Below are positions 52,047 through 61,783 of a stretch of DNA of 64,000 nt, one piece after another. Under the pieces are notes generated by a model, which did not search any database, had not been told where the DNA came from, and saw only the letters and a list, made by a program, of their open reading frames with translations. Origin of the DNA: JAAGZL01 sp050291725 (GTDB lineage Bacteria > Pseudomonadota > Gammaproteobacteria > Chromatiales > Chromatiaceae); NCBI GenBank assembly GCA_050291725.1, contig JBNKKH010000009.1, positions 62,001 through 126,000 of the forward strand. Direction: 5' to 3'. Positions within the stretch are counted from its first letter, which is position 1. Every line of letters starts with the position of its first letter. Made by a program: the position numbers and the translations under genes.

Positions 52047-53492
52047 TTAGCGTCGCCAGAATGGTGGATAGAACAGGATAAGTAGGGTAAATATTTCCAG
52101 GCGTCCCACCAGCATGCCAAATACTCCAAGCCACTTTATGGTGGGGGTGACTGATGTAAAGTTGACCGCTACCTTCCCAAGGCCCGGCCCCAGAAGGTTT
52201 ATGGTCGCAACAACGGCGCCAAATGCCGATTCTAGATCAAGTCCCGCCATCATCATTGCCAGAGTAAGCAGTAGTGAGGTGACGATGTACAGCACATAGA
52301 ATCCCCATACTGAAAACAGGACATTATCAGCAACAGCTCTATTCCCTATTTTGATAACCGTTACCGCTCTGGGGTGGGATAGGTGGAAGAGTTCTCTTAG
52401 GCCCAGTTTTATTAATAACACGATGCGTAGAACCTTGATTCCGCCGGCCGTTGAGCCAACGCATCCGCCAATAAATGAGAGGATGACAAGAGTTAGGGGG
52501 ATATGCAGAGGCCAGCTGGCGAAGCTGTCGGTGGTGAAACCAGTGCTGGTAAGCACAGAAGCGGCCTGGAAGCTTGAATGGCGCAGAGATTCCCAGAAAC
52601 TCGAATAGGTACTGGCTGAAAACAGGCTGATAGCGATAAAAATGGCTGCGATCAGAAAAATCATTCCATAGATTCTGACCTCAGGGTCGCTAGCGTACTG
52701 TTTGACTGATCTGCGCCTCAGAGCGATAAAATGGACTGCGAAATTTGCTCCACCGGACAGCATAAATATTATGGCTATGGTCTCTATGAGTTGGCTTTGG
52801 TAGTGTCCAATGCTGTTGTCATGGGTAGAAAATCCACCAGTTGCAATGGTAGAGAAGGCGTGACCAACTGCATCAAACATGCTCATGCCTGCGGCCCAGT
52901 ATGCAATAGTGCATGCAATGGTAAGACCAAGGTAGATCATCCACAGTGAGCGTGCGGTCTCGGCGATTCTAGGGGTGATTTTCTCTTGTTGTGAGATGCC
53001 AGAAGCTTCAGCTCGATACAGCTGCATGCCACCAACCCCCAATAGAGGCAGAATAGCTACGGCCAGCACGATTATGCCCATACCGCCAAGCCACTGTATC
53101 TGTTGGCGGTGATAGAGAATCGATTTTGGCAGTTGATCTAGTCCTTCGATAACCGTGGCACCGGTTGTGGTAAAGCCTGATACCGACTCAAAAATTGCGT
53201 CGGTGACATTGAGATGGAGCCCAAGGATGAACGGTAGGGCTCCAACAACACCCAAGATAATCCAAAATAGAGTGACAACCAGGAAACCATCGCGGACGGA
53301 TAGTTCGCTACGCAACTTAAGATTAGGTAGCCACAGTACCAAGCCAGTTAGCGCAGTAGTGAGGAGGGAGGTGGTAAAGGTTATCCACTGCCCATCGTCG
53401 TAAAGCAACGAGATGCCGATTGATGGCAGAAAGCTCAAGCTATACAGCGAAAGCAAAATGCCGAACATCTGTGTTATGGCTCTCCAATGCAT
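52047..53492 (-). CDS. trkH: Trk potassium uptake channel TrkH (copy 2)
   Basis: A 481-residue TrkH paralogue with the filter segments SGFTTTGAT, TIATGGFST, LTSTGFTT and NLLGPGL. It is clearly related to the copy at 28160 but diverged through most of its length. It has no trkA beside it and would rely on the TrkA encoded with copy 1. It is divergent from a kdpD/kdpE-type pair with a KdpE-like box in the shared spacer, suggesting that copy 2 is the K+-limitation or osmotic-stress version (inference). Confidence 0.94.
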   Translation of the reverse strand: MHWRAITQMFGILLSLYSLSFLPSIGISLLYDDGQWITFTTSLLTTALTGLVLWLPNLKLRSELSVRDGFLVVTLFWIILGVVGALPFILGLHLNVTDAIFESVSGFTTTGATVIEGLDQLPKSILYHRQQIQWLGGMGIIVLAVAILPLLGVGGMQLYRAEASGISQQEKITPRIAETARSLWMIYLGLTIACTIAYWAAGMSMFDAVGHAFSTIATGGFSTHDNSIGHYQSQLIETIAIIFMLSGGANFAVHFIALRRRSVKQYASDPEVRIYGMIFLIAAIFIAISLFSASTYSSFWESLRHSSFQAASVLTSTGFTTDSFASWPLHIPLTLVILSFIGGCVGSTAGGIKVLRIVLLIKLGLRELFHLSHPRAVTVIKIGNRAVADNVLFSVWGFYVLYIVTSLLLTLAMMMAGLDLESAFGAVVATINLLGPGLGKVAVNFTSVTPTIKWLGVFGMLVGRLEIFTLLILFYPPFWRR

Positions 53493-53648
53493 GCTGTTAG
53501 TTACCTGTAGAGATTTGGCATCACATGGAGAGTGACGTTTGGCCAGCTATGAGAGGGTGATAGATATACATGTCGATTCTGTTAATAATCGTGCTGTTCA
53601 AATTATGTGTGTTACTGGGGAAAAGGCACATAAAATAAACGTAAAAAA

Positions 53649-53665
53649 TTTATATTATTTTTACT
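53649..53665 (+). promoter_or_regulatory. Candidate KdpE-binding box
   Basis: TTTATA-TTATT-TTTACT (53649-53665) has the half-sites and five-base spacing of the E. coli kdp operator as I remember it (TTTATA-N5-TTTACA), differing at the last base. It lies 49 bases before the kdpD start and 157 bases before the divergent trkH2 start, in a very AT-rich spacer. It could serve autoregulation, trkH2 control, or both. Confidence 0.45.
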
Positions 53666-53714
53666 TTATGGGTGTATTATTTGGTGCGCTGCGTTAACGC
53701 TGCTGTTGGAAAAC

Positions 53715-55226
53715 ATGCTTCGTATCTCTGGAAAACTTGGTTTGGATGCTATGGCTACCTCATCTGTAAGGCACTACTTAGCCGCGATAGGTGTAGTTCT
53801 GGTTTCGGTAATGCTGGCCTCTCCTGTGCATCAGTTAATGCCGCATGCCAGTCTCTCCCTGCTGTTTTTAACTGGGGTGCTAATTGTGTCGGCGCGCACT
53901 GGCCTTGGTCCCTCGCTGTTTTCCAGTGTGCTTAGCTTTCTGGCCTTTAACTTCTTCTTTACCCAGCCCTATTACACCCTGGAAGTAGCAGATGATGGCG
54001 ATGTGGCCACCCTGGTGTTCTTTCTTTTTATGGCCGCAATTACCGGAAATTTGGCTGCGCGCATGCATAAGGAGATGGATAAAAGTCAGGCGTCGTTGCA
54101 GCGCATATCCAATCTTTATGAGTTCAATAAACGTATCTCCTCTGCAACAGATGCAGATAACGTGTTGGAAGCGTTGGCTGATCATCTGGCCCACTCCATA
54201 GGCTCTTCTGTGGTCGTACTCATGGGGCAATCTGGTGAATCACTAACAGTGAGTGCGCAAGCAGGGGAGAATATGTTGCCGGAGCAGAGCCATGTGGAGG
54301 CTGCTTGGGCACGAAGCAGCATAGAACCAGTGGTTGAGGGATCTTGGTACTTTCTTAAACTGACCACTAATCAGCAATCGATCGGTATGGTAGCTGTTTA
54401 CGGGCAGTTGGATAGTGGGCAGATAACACTGGCCCAAACCCTATGCGATCAGGCAGCTATCGTTCTGGATAGAACCAATCTTGTTGTGGATCTGGAACAG
54501 GCAAGGCTAGTATCAGAAACAGAGAGATTGCGTTCTGCCCTGTTATCATCTGTTTCACACGATTTGCGTACCCCGCTGGCGTCTATCATTGGTTCCAGCT
54601 CCAGCCTGCTTGAGTATGGGGAGTCATTCAGCAGTAAGGATAGAAAAGAGTTGATGGCTACTGTATTGGATGAAGCCATGCGCCTGGATCGTCATATACA
54701 GAATCTGCTTGATATGACTCGTCTTGGGCAGGGGAGCCTGAATCTGAAACGGGACTGGGTGGATGTGCATGATGTTGTATCCAGCGCTGTAAACAGATTA
54801 AGAGATACTATAAAGGAGCTAAAAATCAGAGTTGATATAGCAGAGGATGTTCCGCTGCTATGGGTACACGGGATACTGATTGAGCAGGCGCTGGTAAATC
54901 TGTTAGACAACGCAGTATGTTACTCATCAAGTGATGGAGAGATTACGATTGGTGTCAGGCTGGAGGGAGAGCTGGTTGAGATTGAGGTATGCGACTCCGG
55001 GCCAGGGATTCCTCAGGAGGAGAGAGAGAAGATATTTGATATGTTCTACACGGTGAGCAGGGGTGACAGAAATACCAAAGGCACAGGGTTGGGTTTGGCT
55101 ATCTGCCGTGGCATGGTTGCTGCTCATGGCGGAAGTGTCGTTGCTCTAGAGGGCCGGGGCGGTAAAGGTACTCGCATGTTGGTTAAACTGCCAACCAGGC
55201 AGCCGGAAGGGAGTGATCAGAAATGA
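53715..55226 (+). CDS. kdpD: KdpD-like sensor histidine kinase lacking the N-terminal KdpD and USP domains
   Basis: About 503 residues. It starts directly at the four-helix DUF4118 membrane domain (about 20-105), followed by GAF (about 130-260), HisKA with H282 in SSVSHDLRTPLASI, and HATPase (about 380-495; DNAVCYS, GTGLGLAICRG). E. coli KdpD (894) has an extra 400-residue N-terminal part with a Walker motif and a universal-stress-like domain, which is missing here. The start is ATG at 53715 or TTG at 53706. It overlaps kdpE by four bases. No kdpFABC lies nearby; the facing gene is trkH2. Confidence 0.88.
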   Translation: MLRISGKLGLDAMATSSVRHYLAAIGVVLVSVMLASPVHQLMPHASLSLLFLTGVLIVSARTGLGPSLFSSVLSFLAFNFFFTQPYYTLEVADDGDVATLVFFLFMAAITGNLAARMHKEMDKSQASLQRISNLYEFNKRISSATDADNVLEALADHLAHSIGSSVVVLMGQSGESLTVSAQAGENMLPEQSHVEAAWARSSIEPVVEGSWYFLKLTTNQQSIGMVAVYGQLDSGQITLAQTLCDQAAIVLDRTNLVVDLEQARLVSETERLRSALLSSVSHDLRTPLASIIGSSSSLLEYGESFSSKDRKELMATVLDEAMRLDRHIQNLLDMTRLGQGSLNLKRDWVDVHDVVSSAVNRLRDTIKELKIRVDIAEDVPLLWVHGILIEQALVNLLDNAVCYSSSDGEITIGVRLEGELVEIEVCDSGPGIPQEEREKIFDMFYTVSRGDRNTKGTGLGLAICRGMVAAHGGSVVALEGRGGKGTRMLVKLPTRQPEGSDQK

Positions 55227-55918
55227 GCGTTGCTGGGACGATCCTTATCGTAGAAGATGAAGCGCAGATTCGTAAGTTTTTGCGCATAAGCCTCGAGGCA
55301 CATAACTACAAAGTGTGTGAGGCGCGCTTGGGTGCAGACGGTTTGGAGCTGTGTTCTACCGAGCATCCAGATCTGATTATTCTTGATCTAGGGTTGCCGG
55401 ATATGGATGGACAGCAATTTATTCTGCGTCTGCGTGAGTGGTCTCAGACTCCCATTATTGTACTGTCTGTGCGCTCCACTGAATCTGAAAAGGTACAGGC
55501 ACTCGATTCTGGCGCCAATGATTACATGACCAAGCCGTTTGGCATCAGTGAGTTGATTGCGCGCATACGGGTGTTGCTGCGTAGTAGTGAAGGGGCGGAA
55601 TCTCCCCAGACCGTATTCGATTTCCAGGGACTGAGAGTGGACATGGCTGCACGACAAGTCAGTGTAGATGGTGATCCGGTGCATTTATCAAAAAAAGAGT
55701 ACAGTTTGTTGCGGTTACTCATAGCCAATAATGGACAGGTGCTGACGCATCGACATATCCTGCGAGAGATATGGGGCTCTGGTAGGGAGGATGATACTCA
55801 CTATCTACGGGTTCTGGTGGGACAACTCAGGGGTAAACTGGAGGATGATCCTGCTGCGCCGCGCTTTATTGTTACTGTACAAGGAGTGGGGTATCGATTA
55901 GCCCTTAATGCAAGTTAA
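55223..55918 (+). CDS. kdpE: KdpE-like response regulator
   Basis: A 231-residue OmpR-class regulator with phosphoacceptor D55, acidic pair E11-D12, and K104 in YMTKPF. The winged helix is C-terminal (about 130-228; LSKKEYSLLRLLIANNGQVLTHRHILREIWG in pieces). Length and motifs match KdpE (225). Its ATG is inside the kdpD stop (ATGA). It converges on the ABC-F gene with six bases between stops. Confidence 0.92.
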   Translation: MSVAGTILIVEDEAQIRKFLRISLEAHNYKVCEARLGADGLELCSTEHPDLIILDLGLPDMDGQQFILRLREWSQTPIIVLSVRSTESEKVQALDSGANDYMTKPFGISELIARIRVLLRSSEGAESPQTVFDFQGLRVDMAARQVSVDGDPVHLSKKEYSLLRLLIANNGQVLTHRHILREIWGSGREDDTHYLRVLVGQLRGKLEDDPAAPRFIVTVQGVGYRLALNAS

Positions 55919-55924
55919 ATGGTA

Positions 55925-57835
55925 TTAGGTATCCTCCTGCTCATGTCTCTGCAGCTCATCTTCTGTTGATAGCCACTTCTCTTCAGCCTCGGCCAGTTTC
56001 TGGTCAAGAGTGGCCTTGTCGCCCAGTAGTTGTTTTAGTTTATCTTTGTTGGCTTCTGCATAGATCTCTGGCTCAGCCAGTTCTTGTTCGAGATCTTTTT
56101 GTTTAGCGGTAAGCTGTTCGACCTGCTGCTCCAGTTTCTTAAGTTGATTACGCAGAGGCTGTAACTGGCGACGCTGTTCTGCCTCCTGGCGTTTTTGCTC
56201 TTTGCGTGAAATTGCGCCCTGCTTGCCGGAGGATGGGCCAGTGGTGCGTTTCTCTCTGCCATCGGTGCGGTTTTCCAGCAGCCAGCGTGGATAGTCATCT
56301 AGGTCGCCAGCGAACTCTTCCGCCTCACCATCGTTTACCAATAGCAGTAGATCAGTGGTGGTACGCAGCATATGCCGATCATGGGATACGATGACCATTG
56401 CTCCGACAAAATCCTGCAGGGCGATGCTTAAGGCATGACGCATCTCAATATCCAGATGGTTGGTGGGTTCGTCTAGCAATAGAAGATTAGGGCGCTGGTA
56501 TACCAGCAAGGCCAGCACCAGTCGCGCCTTTTCCCCACCGGAGAACGGGGCGACCGGGCTTTCGGCGCGATCACCGGAAAAGCCGAAGCCGCCTAGATAG
56601 TTGCGTATGGACTGCTCTCTTGCCTGAGGATCCAGCTGGAGCATATGCTCCAGCGGCGTATGTTCCGGATGTAACTGATCCAGTTGGTGCTGAGCAAAAT
56701 AGCCGATCTTGAGATCCTGTGCTGTCTGCCGCTCCCCAGTCTTGGGCGCAAGTTCTCCCGCCAGCAACTTTATCATGGTGGATTTGCCAGCCCCGTTTGG
56801 CCCCAACAGGCCAACGCGGTCACCCGGCGCTAGGCTTAAATTGATACATTCCAGTATTATCTTGTCATCATAGCCAGCGCTGGTCTGTTCCAGCTTTAGC
56901 AGGGGGCGTGGGTTTTTTTCTGGTTGCTGGAATGCGAAGTGGAAGGGTGAATCCACATGGGCCGGGGCGATCAGCTCCATGCGCTCCAGGGCCTTGATTC
57001 GGCTCTGGGCTTGACGCGCCTTGGTGGCCTTGGCGCGAAAACGCTCCACATAGCTGTGGATGTGGGCGATTTCGCGCTGTTGTTTTTCGTAGACGGCCTG
57101 CTGGTTGGCCAGTCGCTCTGCCCGGGTGTGTTCAAAGGCGGAGTAGTTGCCGGTGTAGAGGGTGATGCGCTCTTGCTCGATATGGGCGATATGGCTGGTT
57201 ACCGCATCCAGAAAGTCCCGGTCATGGGAGATCAGCAGTAGGGTGCCTTTGTAGCTCTTGAGCCAGGACTCCAGCCAGATAACCGCATCCAGGTCCAGAT
57301 GGTTGGTGGGTTCGTCCAGTAGCAGTAGGTCGGAACGACACATCAGGGCGCGCGCCAGATTCATGCGCATACGCCAACCGCCCGAGAACTGGTTGACCGG
57401 TTGTTCCTCTTCCCCCGGCTGAAAGCCGAGTCCGTGTAGTAGTCGTGCAGCGCGGGAGCGGGCGGTATAGCCATCTATGGTGTCCAGATGAGCATGCAGC
57501 TCGGCGGCGCGTTCCCCCTGATGCTCTTGCTCCGCCTGTTCCAGCGCCTGCTCGGTCTGGCGCAGTTCCACATCGCCATCCAGCACATATTCAATAGTGG
57601 CACGGGTATCGGATGGGGTCTCCTGGGCTACATGGGCAATCACCCACTCCTTGGGGCGGTAGAAATCCCCTTCATCTGGATGGATCTCATCCTTGATCAT
57701 GGCGAACAGACTGGATTTGCCGGTGCCGTTGGCCCCGGTTAGGCCAACTCTTTGACCTGGATGAATGGTGATGCTGGCCTCGGCAAAAAGGAGTCTTTTA
57801 CCGCGGCGCAGGCCTAATTGAGTGAAGCGAAGCAT
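55925..57835 (-). CDS. yheS: ABC-F family ATPase, YheS type
   Basis: A 636-residue soluble protein with two ABC domains and no membrane part. Walker A sites are GANGTGKSS and GPNGAGKST; signatures are FSGGWRMR and FSGGEKARL; both Walker B read LLLLDEPTNHLD. The linker (about 240-300) is basic and helical, and a C-terminal coiled coil (about 540-630) completes the fold. ABC-F proteins act at the ribosomal E site. The length matches E. coli YheS (637). Confidence 0.93.
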   Translation of the reverse strand: MLRFTQLGLRRGKRLLFAEASITIHPGQRVGLTGANGTGKSSLFAMIKDEIHPDEGDFYRPKEWVIAHVAQETPSDTRATIEYVLDGDVELRQTEQALEQAEQEHQGERAAELHAHLDTIDGYTARSRAARLLHGLGFQPGEEEQPVNQFSGGWRMRMNLARALMCRSDLLLLDEPTNHLDLDAVIWLESWLKSYKGTLLLISHDRDFLDAVTSHIAHIEQERITLYTGNYSAFEHTRAERLANQQAVYEKQQREIAHIHSYVERFRAKATKARQAQSRIKALERMELIAPAHVDSPFHFAFQQPEKNPRPLLKLEQTSAGYDDKIILECINLSLAPGDRVGLLGPNGAGKSTMIKLLAGELAPKTGERQTAQDLKIGYFAQHQLDQLHPEHTPLEHMLQLDPQAREQSIRNYLGGFGFSGDRAESPVAPFSGGEKARLVLALLVYQRPNLLLLDEPTNHLDIEMRHALSIALQDFVGAMVIVSHDRHMLRTTTDLLLLVNDGEAEEFAGDLDDYPRWLLENRTDGREKRTTGPSSGKQGAISRKEQKRQEAEQRRQLQPLRNQLKKLEQQVEQLTAKQKDLEQELAEPEIYAEANKDKLKQLLGDKATLDQKLAEAEEKWLSTEDELQRHEQEDT

Positions 57836-57921
57836 ATTATTTATGGCGTAATCTGAAAACTGGCCCCTGTGTAACCCACATCAGGCTAAAATGGAAGTGA
57901 TTTTCTAAAGAGGTCAGGTTT

Positions 57922-58461
57922 ATGCTCAGGTATTTAGTTGTTCTGCTAGCTGTTTTTCTGTTGGCTGGTTGTGGTGTGGGAGCTGTATCAGACCCCGCTT
58001 ACACTATTCCAACCGCCGGGAGTGTGGTGAAGATAAATAGGCAGTTAAAGATCCCAGGTGGGCAGACCAGGGTCTTTTTGCAGCGTGGCCGGGTGGTGGC
58101 CAAGGCTAAATTTGATCGTTACTACCCAAGCTGTAATTTTGAGGTGTGGAAATTGAGTCAAGAGCCTAGCGTTATCCAGCCAGGTTCATTCATGGTGATC
58201 AAAGCTGGGCGTGATATCAATCAAGTGGTATCGCTGGAGACGCTAAAGCTTGCAGCCTTGGGATGGCGCCGCCACCATGATGATCACGCCATGATTATGC
58301 ACGCGGTACATATCTATTTGCAGTCGGCTACGCAGCCTAATGTCTACCGGCTGACCTGCCGTGGTTGGTTGGCTGTTCCTGCGGAGGCGGAGAAGCCGAC
58401 CGTTGCCGATATGCGTGAGGCTCTGGGTGACTATGCCTCAATTAGTTTGTACGCACGGTAG
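57922..58461 (+). CDS. Predicted lipoprotein of unknown function
   Basis: A 179-residue protein with a lipoprotein signal ending LLAGC (lipid-modified C17). The next residues GVGAVS lack an Asp at +2, so outer-membrane sorting is expected. The mature part is a beta-rich domain with two further cysteines (YYPSCNFEVW, YRLTCRGWL) that could form a disulfide. A similar lipoprotein family occurs in sulfur-oxidiser-type Gammaproteobacteria, but I know no function. Confidence 0.75.
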   Translation: MLRYLVVLLAVFLLAGCGVGAVSDPAYTIPTAGSVVKINRQLKIPGGQTRVFLQRGRVVAKAKFDRYYPSCNFEVWKLSQEPSVIQPGSFMVIKAGRDINQVVSLETLKLAALGWRRHHDDHAMIMHAVHIYLQSATQPNVYRLTCRGWLAVPAEAEKPTVADMREALGDYASISLYAR

Positions 58462-58487
58462 TTTGGTGCAATTGCCACAGTTGATCT

Positions 58488-59648
58488 CTATTTTGTATTT
58501 TGTGGGGTCGGCATCTCTTTGATGAACAGTTCCTGCTTGCTGTAGGGGATCTCAATATCTGCCTGGCGCAGTCCTTTATAGATTGCCATTACAAGTAGAT
58601 GCACCACCTTGCCGCGCAGCTCCGGTTCCGCCACCCAGGCCAGCAGCTCCAGATTAATCCCCGAGTGGCCAAACGCGCGGTAGCGGACCCTGGGTTCGGG
58701 CGTGTCGCACACCTCAGGCTCTGTCTCAGCAATCTTTTCAATAAGAGCTGCTACCTGATCCAGGTCTGAACCATAGGCAACATCGACACTGATGCGTATG
58801 CGGTACTTTTCATGGGGGCCGCCAGACTCGTTTACCACTTTGCTGTTGCCCATGAGGGAGTTGGGGATAGATACCTCCACATCGTCCCGGGTCAGCAACC
58901 TGGTGCTGCGGATGCCAATGTGGGTGATTTTGCCGCGCACGCTTTCGTCTATTACGACGTAGTCCCCCAGCTTGTAGGGGGAGTCGGCCATGATGAATAC
59001 GCCAGAGAAAAGGTTCGCCAGGGTATCCTTGGCGGCAAAACCAACCGCTATACCGATAATACCGGCGGATGCTAGCCAGGCGGTCATGTCTATGTCCCAG
59101 GCCTGGAAGATAAAATAGACTCCCAGTGCAACGATGATCACTGCGGCCAGGTTGGTAAACAGGGGCAGGGTTTGAGGGCGGACCAGCAGAGCGCTTTTGC
59201 GACGCCGGCTCATGCGCTGCAGCAACATGCGGGATGCGCGCAGGGCAAACACCATCCAGAGGAATACCAGCACACTAAAGACGATCGACTTGATTGTCTG
59301 CTCAAGTCCGGCAGGGGTCTCGACCAGGGAGATCGCAATCTCCAGGCCGATAAGTATTACCGTCCAGGATAGCGGTTGGTGCAGGATGGCAACCAGCTTG
59401 TTATTTAGAGTACTCTCGGGTTTCTGGGCATACCTGCGGATGATCAGCCCCACCGTTACATCTACCAGCTGGGCAGCGGTCAGGGCCAGTAACACCACCA
59501 CGGCTGCCTTGACGTAGGCTGATTCGCTGTACAGCCCGGCCGTGAGCGCTATCGCTGCCAGGATCAGAATCATACCGGTCTTTAGAACAGGTGATTTGTC
59601 TACGCGATCACCGATGGAGCGGAGTTTGTCTGTGATTTTATTGTCCAT
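58488..59648 (-). CDS. MscS-family mechanosensitive channel
   Basis: A 386-residue membrane protein. Several N-terminal helices lead to the pore helix region (WLASAGIIGIAVGFAAKDTLANLFSGVFIM) and the beta domain (YKLGDYVVIDESVRGKITHIGIRSTRL in pieces, then VSIPNSLMGNS). The C-terminal alpha-beta part is present. It is longer than MscS (286) and closer to YnaI/YbdG-size proteins. It releases osmolytes on hypo-osmotic shock. It is alone, 26 bases from the converging lipoprotein stop. Confidence 0.9.
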   Translation of the reverse strand: MDNKITDKLRSIGDRVDKSPVLKTGMILILAAIALTAGLYSESAYVKAAVVVLLALTAAQLVDVTVGLIIRRYAQKPESTLNNKLVAILHQPLSWTVILIGLEIAISLVETPAGLEQTIKSIVFSVLVFLWMVFALRASRMLLQRMSRRRKSALLVRPQTLPLFTNLAAVIIVALGVYFIFQAWDIDMTAWLASAGIIGIAVGFAAKDTLANLFSGVFIMADSPYKLGDYVVIDESVRGKITHIGIRSTRLLTRDDVEVSIPNSLMGNSKVVNESGGPHEKYRIRISVDVAYGSDLDQVAALIEKIAETEPEVCDTPEPRVRYRAFGHSGINLELLAWVAEPELRGKVVHLLVMAIYKGLRQADIEIPYSKQELFIKEMPTPQNTK

Positions 59649-59839
59649 TGTTTATCCGGCCGCAAAAGATGTTACTCAGTAACGATAGCCCATTTTAGCG
59701 CTTATCGCCTCTGCAGCTCCATATCGAGTTGTGCGGTTGATTATAGGTTATCTAGATGTGGTGCATCGTTTGCGTAAGTCATCCCGTTATATATGTAGAG
59801 CAATTAGCCAAACCTTAGACTCTGTTTCTTTGAGCCTCC

Positions 59840-61348
59840 TTAGTTTCGATCCAGTCGTCGGTATCCAATGGCCTCTCCCAGATGGCTAGTATTTATTTCT
59901 TCCTGATTGTCCAGATCAGCAATGGTGCGGGCCAGTTTTAGGATGCGGTGATAGGCGCGGGCAGAGAGCCCTAGCTGCTCCATAGCCCGATGCAGCAGTT
60001 GCATGGCATTGGTCCCGAGTCGGCAGAACTGCTCCACCTCTCTACTGGTGAGAGCGGCGTTGGGTGTCCCGCTGCGTGTCTGCTGTATCATACGGGCCTC
60101 TTCCACCCGTGAGCGCACCTGAGCGCTGCTCTCGCTGTTGTTAGGCGTGGTATGTTGTAGTTGCTGAGTTGGGACCCTGGGGACATCGATATGGATATCT
60201 ATACGGTCGAGTAGAGGGCCGGAGATGCGTTGGCGGTAACGCTTAACCTGATCTGAGGTGCAGCTACAGGATTGTCCGGCACTGTCTCCCAGGTGGCCAC
60301 AGGGGCATGGGTTCATGGCGGTTATAAGCTGGAATCTGGCGGGAAATTCAGCCTGCCTTGCTGCTCTGGATATGGTGATGCTGCCCGACTCCATGGGCTC
60401 GCGCAGCACCTCCAAAACACGCCGGTCAAACTCCGGCAGTTCATCCAGAAACATCACTCCGTGATGGGCCAGGGATATCTCTCCGGGTCTGGGGTTGCCG
60501 CCGCCTCCAACTAGGGCGACGCCAGACGCCGTGTGGTGCGGGTTGCGAAATGGTCGGCTCTTCCAGTTGTTGAAATCAAAGCCCTGATCACTGATTGAGA
60601 GCACGGCTGCGCTCTCCAGGGCCTCTTGCTCCGTCATAGGGGGCAGGATTCCTGGTAGTCGGCTGGCCAGCATGGATTTGCCTGATCCGGGCGGGCCGAT
60701 CATCAACATGGAGTGGCCACCAGCCGCAGCGACCTCCAGCGCCCGTTTGGCCTGTGGTTGGCCGCGAACTTCCGATAGATCTGGTCTTGCTGACTGTTTC
60801 GATGGTGTGGAGTTGATGGTCGCAGCTTGCAGCTGCCGGCCCTGAATAAGGTGCTCGCATATCTGCAGCAGGCTGGATGCGGTATAGGAGTTTATCTCTT
60901 TTACCAGAGCAGCCTCTTCTCCATTCTGTTTTGGGATTATTAGAGAGCGACGGGCCTCCCTGGTTGCTAGAGCTATAGGCAGTACCCCTTTGATAGGACG
61001 TAGTTCACCGGAAAGTGCCAGCTCGCCGGCAAACTCGTAGCTGGAGCACTCCTGTTTTGGTATCTGACCAGATGCGGCAAGTATTCCCAGAGCAATGGGT
61101 AGGTCAAAGCGTCCTCCCTCTTTGGGCAGGTCGGCTGGGGCTAGGTTTACCGTTATACGTTGAGCAGGAAACTCAAAGCGGGAGTTAAGGATGGCGCCCC
61201 GTACCCGATCCTTGCTCTCCTTCACTGCTAGCTCGGGTAGTCCGACTATGGAGAGTGAGGGTAGGCCGTTGGTTATGTGCACCTCAACACAAACCAGAGG
61301 TGCATTAATGCCGTCATGAGCACGGCTATGCAAGATAGCTAAAGACAT
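59840..61348 (-). CDS. comM: ComM/YifB family AAA+ ATPase
   Basis: A 502-residue magnesium-chelatase-like ATPase. An N-terminal Lon-like domain (about 1-170) precedes the AAA+ core with Walker A GPPGSGKSML, Walker B VMFLDELPEF, and the C-terminal CPCGHLGD region. ComM is a helicase that aids branch migration of incoming DNA in natural transformation. GGAAGG lies six bases before the ATG. It follows ubiK by 33 bases. Confidence 0.94.
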   Translation of the reverse strand: MSLAILHSRAHDGINAPLVCVEVHITNGLPSLSIVGLPELAVKESKDRVRGAILNSRFEFPAQRITVNLAPADLPKEGGRFDLPIALGILAASGQIPKQECSSYEFAGELALSGELRPIKGVLPIALATREARRSLIIPKQNGEEAALVKEINSYTASSLLQICEHLIQGRQLQAATINSTPSKQSARPDLSEVRGQPQAKRALEVAAAGGHSMLMIGPPGSGKSMLASRLPGILPPMTEQEALESAAVLSISDQGFDFNNWKSRPFRNPHHTASGVALVGGGGNPRPGEISLAHHGVMFLDELPEFDRRVLEVLREPMESGSITISRAARQAEFPARFQLITAMNPCPCGHLGDSAGQSCSCTSDQVKRYRQRISGPLLDRIDIHIDVPRVPTQQLQHTTPNNSESSAQVRSRVEEARMIQQTRSGTPNAALTSREVEQFCRLGTNAMQLLHRAMEQLGLSARAYHRILKLARTIADLDNQEEINTSHLGEAIGYRRLDRN

Positions 61349-61381
61349 GGTTACCTTCCGTGGTAGCTGGTTTGTTATGGC

Positions 61382-61627
61382 TTAGTCAGATTTAGTTTCC
61401 AGTTGTGCGACCAGCTTTTCCAGTTGCTCGAGTTTCTCTCTGGTGCGAGCCAGTACAGCTGTTTGCAAGTCGAACTCCTCGCGGGTTACCAAATCCAAGT
61501 GGGAAAGCCCTGCTTCCAGAGCCGTTCTTATGTTTTTCTCCATATCCTCTTGGAGAAATTTTAGGCCCTCGGGGAGGGCGTCACCAACCCGCTTGGCTAA
61601 ATCCTCTAATACGTTCTTTTCAATCAT
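61382..61627 (-). CDS. ubiK: Ubiquinone biosynthesis accessory factor UbiK (YqiC)
   Basis: An 81-residue BMFP-domain protein: an amphipathic N-terminal helix (KNVLEDLAKRVGDALPEGL) and a C-terminal coiled coil (EEFDLQTAVLARTREKLEQLEKLV in pieces). It trimerises and helps assemble the soluble Ubi complex. It precedes comM, as in many Gammaproteobacteria, and is divergent from glnK. Confidence 0.92.
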   Translation of the reverse strand: MIEKNVLEDLAKRVGDALPEGLKFLQEDMEKNIRTALEAGLSHLDLVTREEFDLQTAVLARTREKLEQLEKLVAQLETKSD

Positions 61628-61663
61628 GGCGGAAGGTTAGCTCTGTAAGCGCGTCATGTCCAG

Positions 61664-61693
61664 GCACAAAAACAGTGCGCGCTGCTTTGGTGC
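61664..61693 (+). promoter_or_regulatory. Two adjacent NtrC-type enhancer sites
   Basis: GCACAAAAACAGTGC (61664-61678) fits the NtrC pattern GCAC-N7-GTGC exactly. The next 15 bases (61679-61693) read GCGCTGCTTTGGTGC with one mismatch. They lie about 105-135 bases before the expected glnK transcription start, the normal enhancer distance. A weaker half-site (GGTGC at 61715-61719) follows. Confidence 0.65.
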
Positions 61694-61783
61694 TGCAAGC
61701 GGGCGACCGTTTTTGGTGCGTGGCGGTTATTTGTGTAAGTGCGATCCTCTGTATCTAACTGATATTACGTCATAAATACGTTT

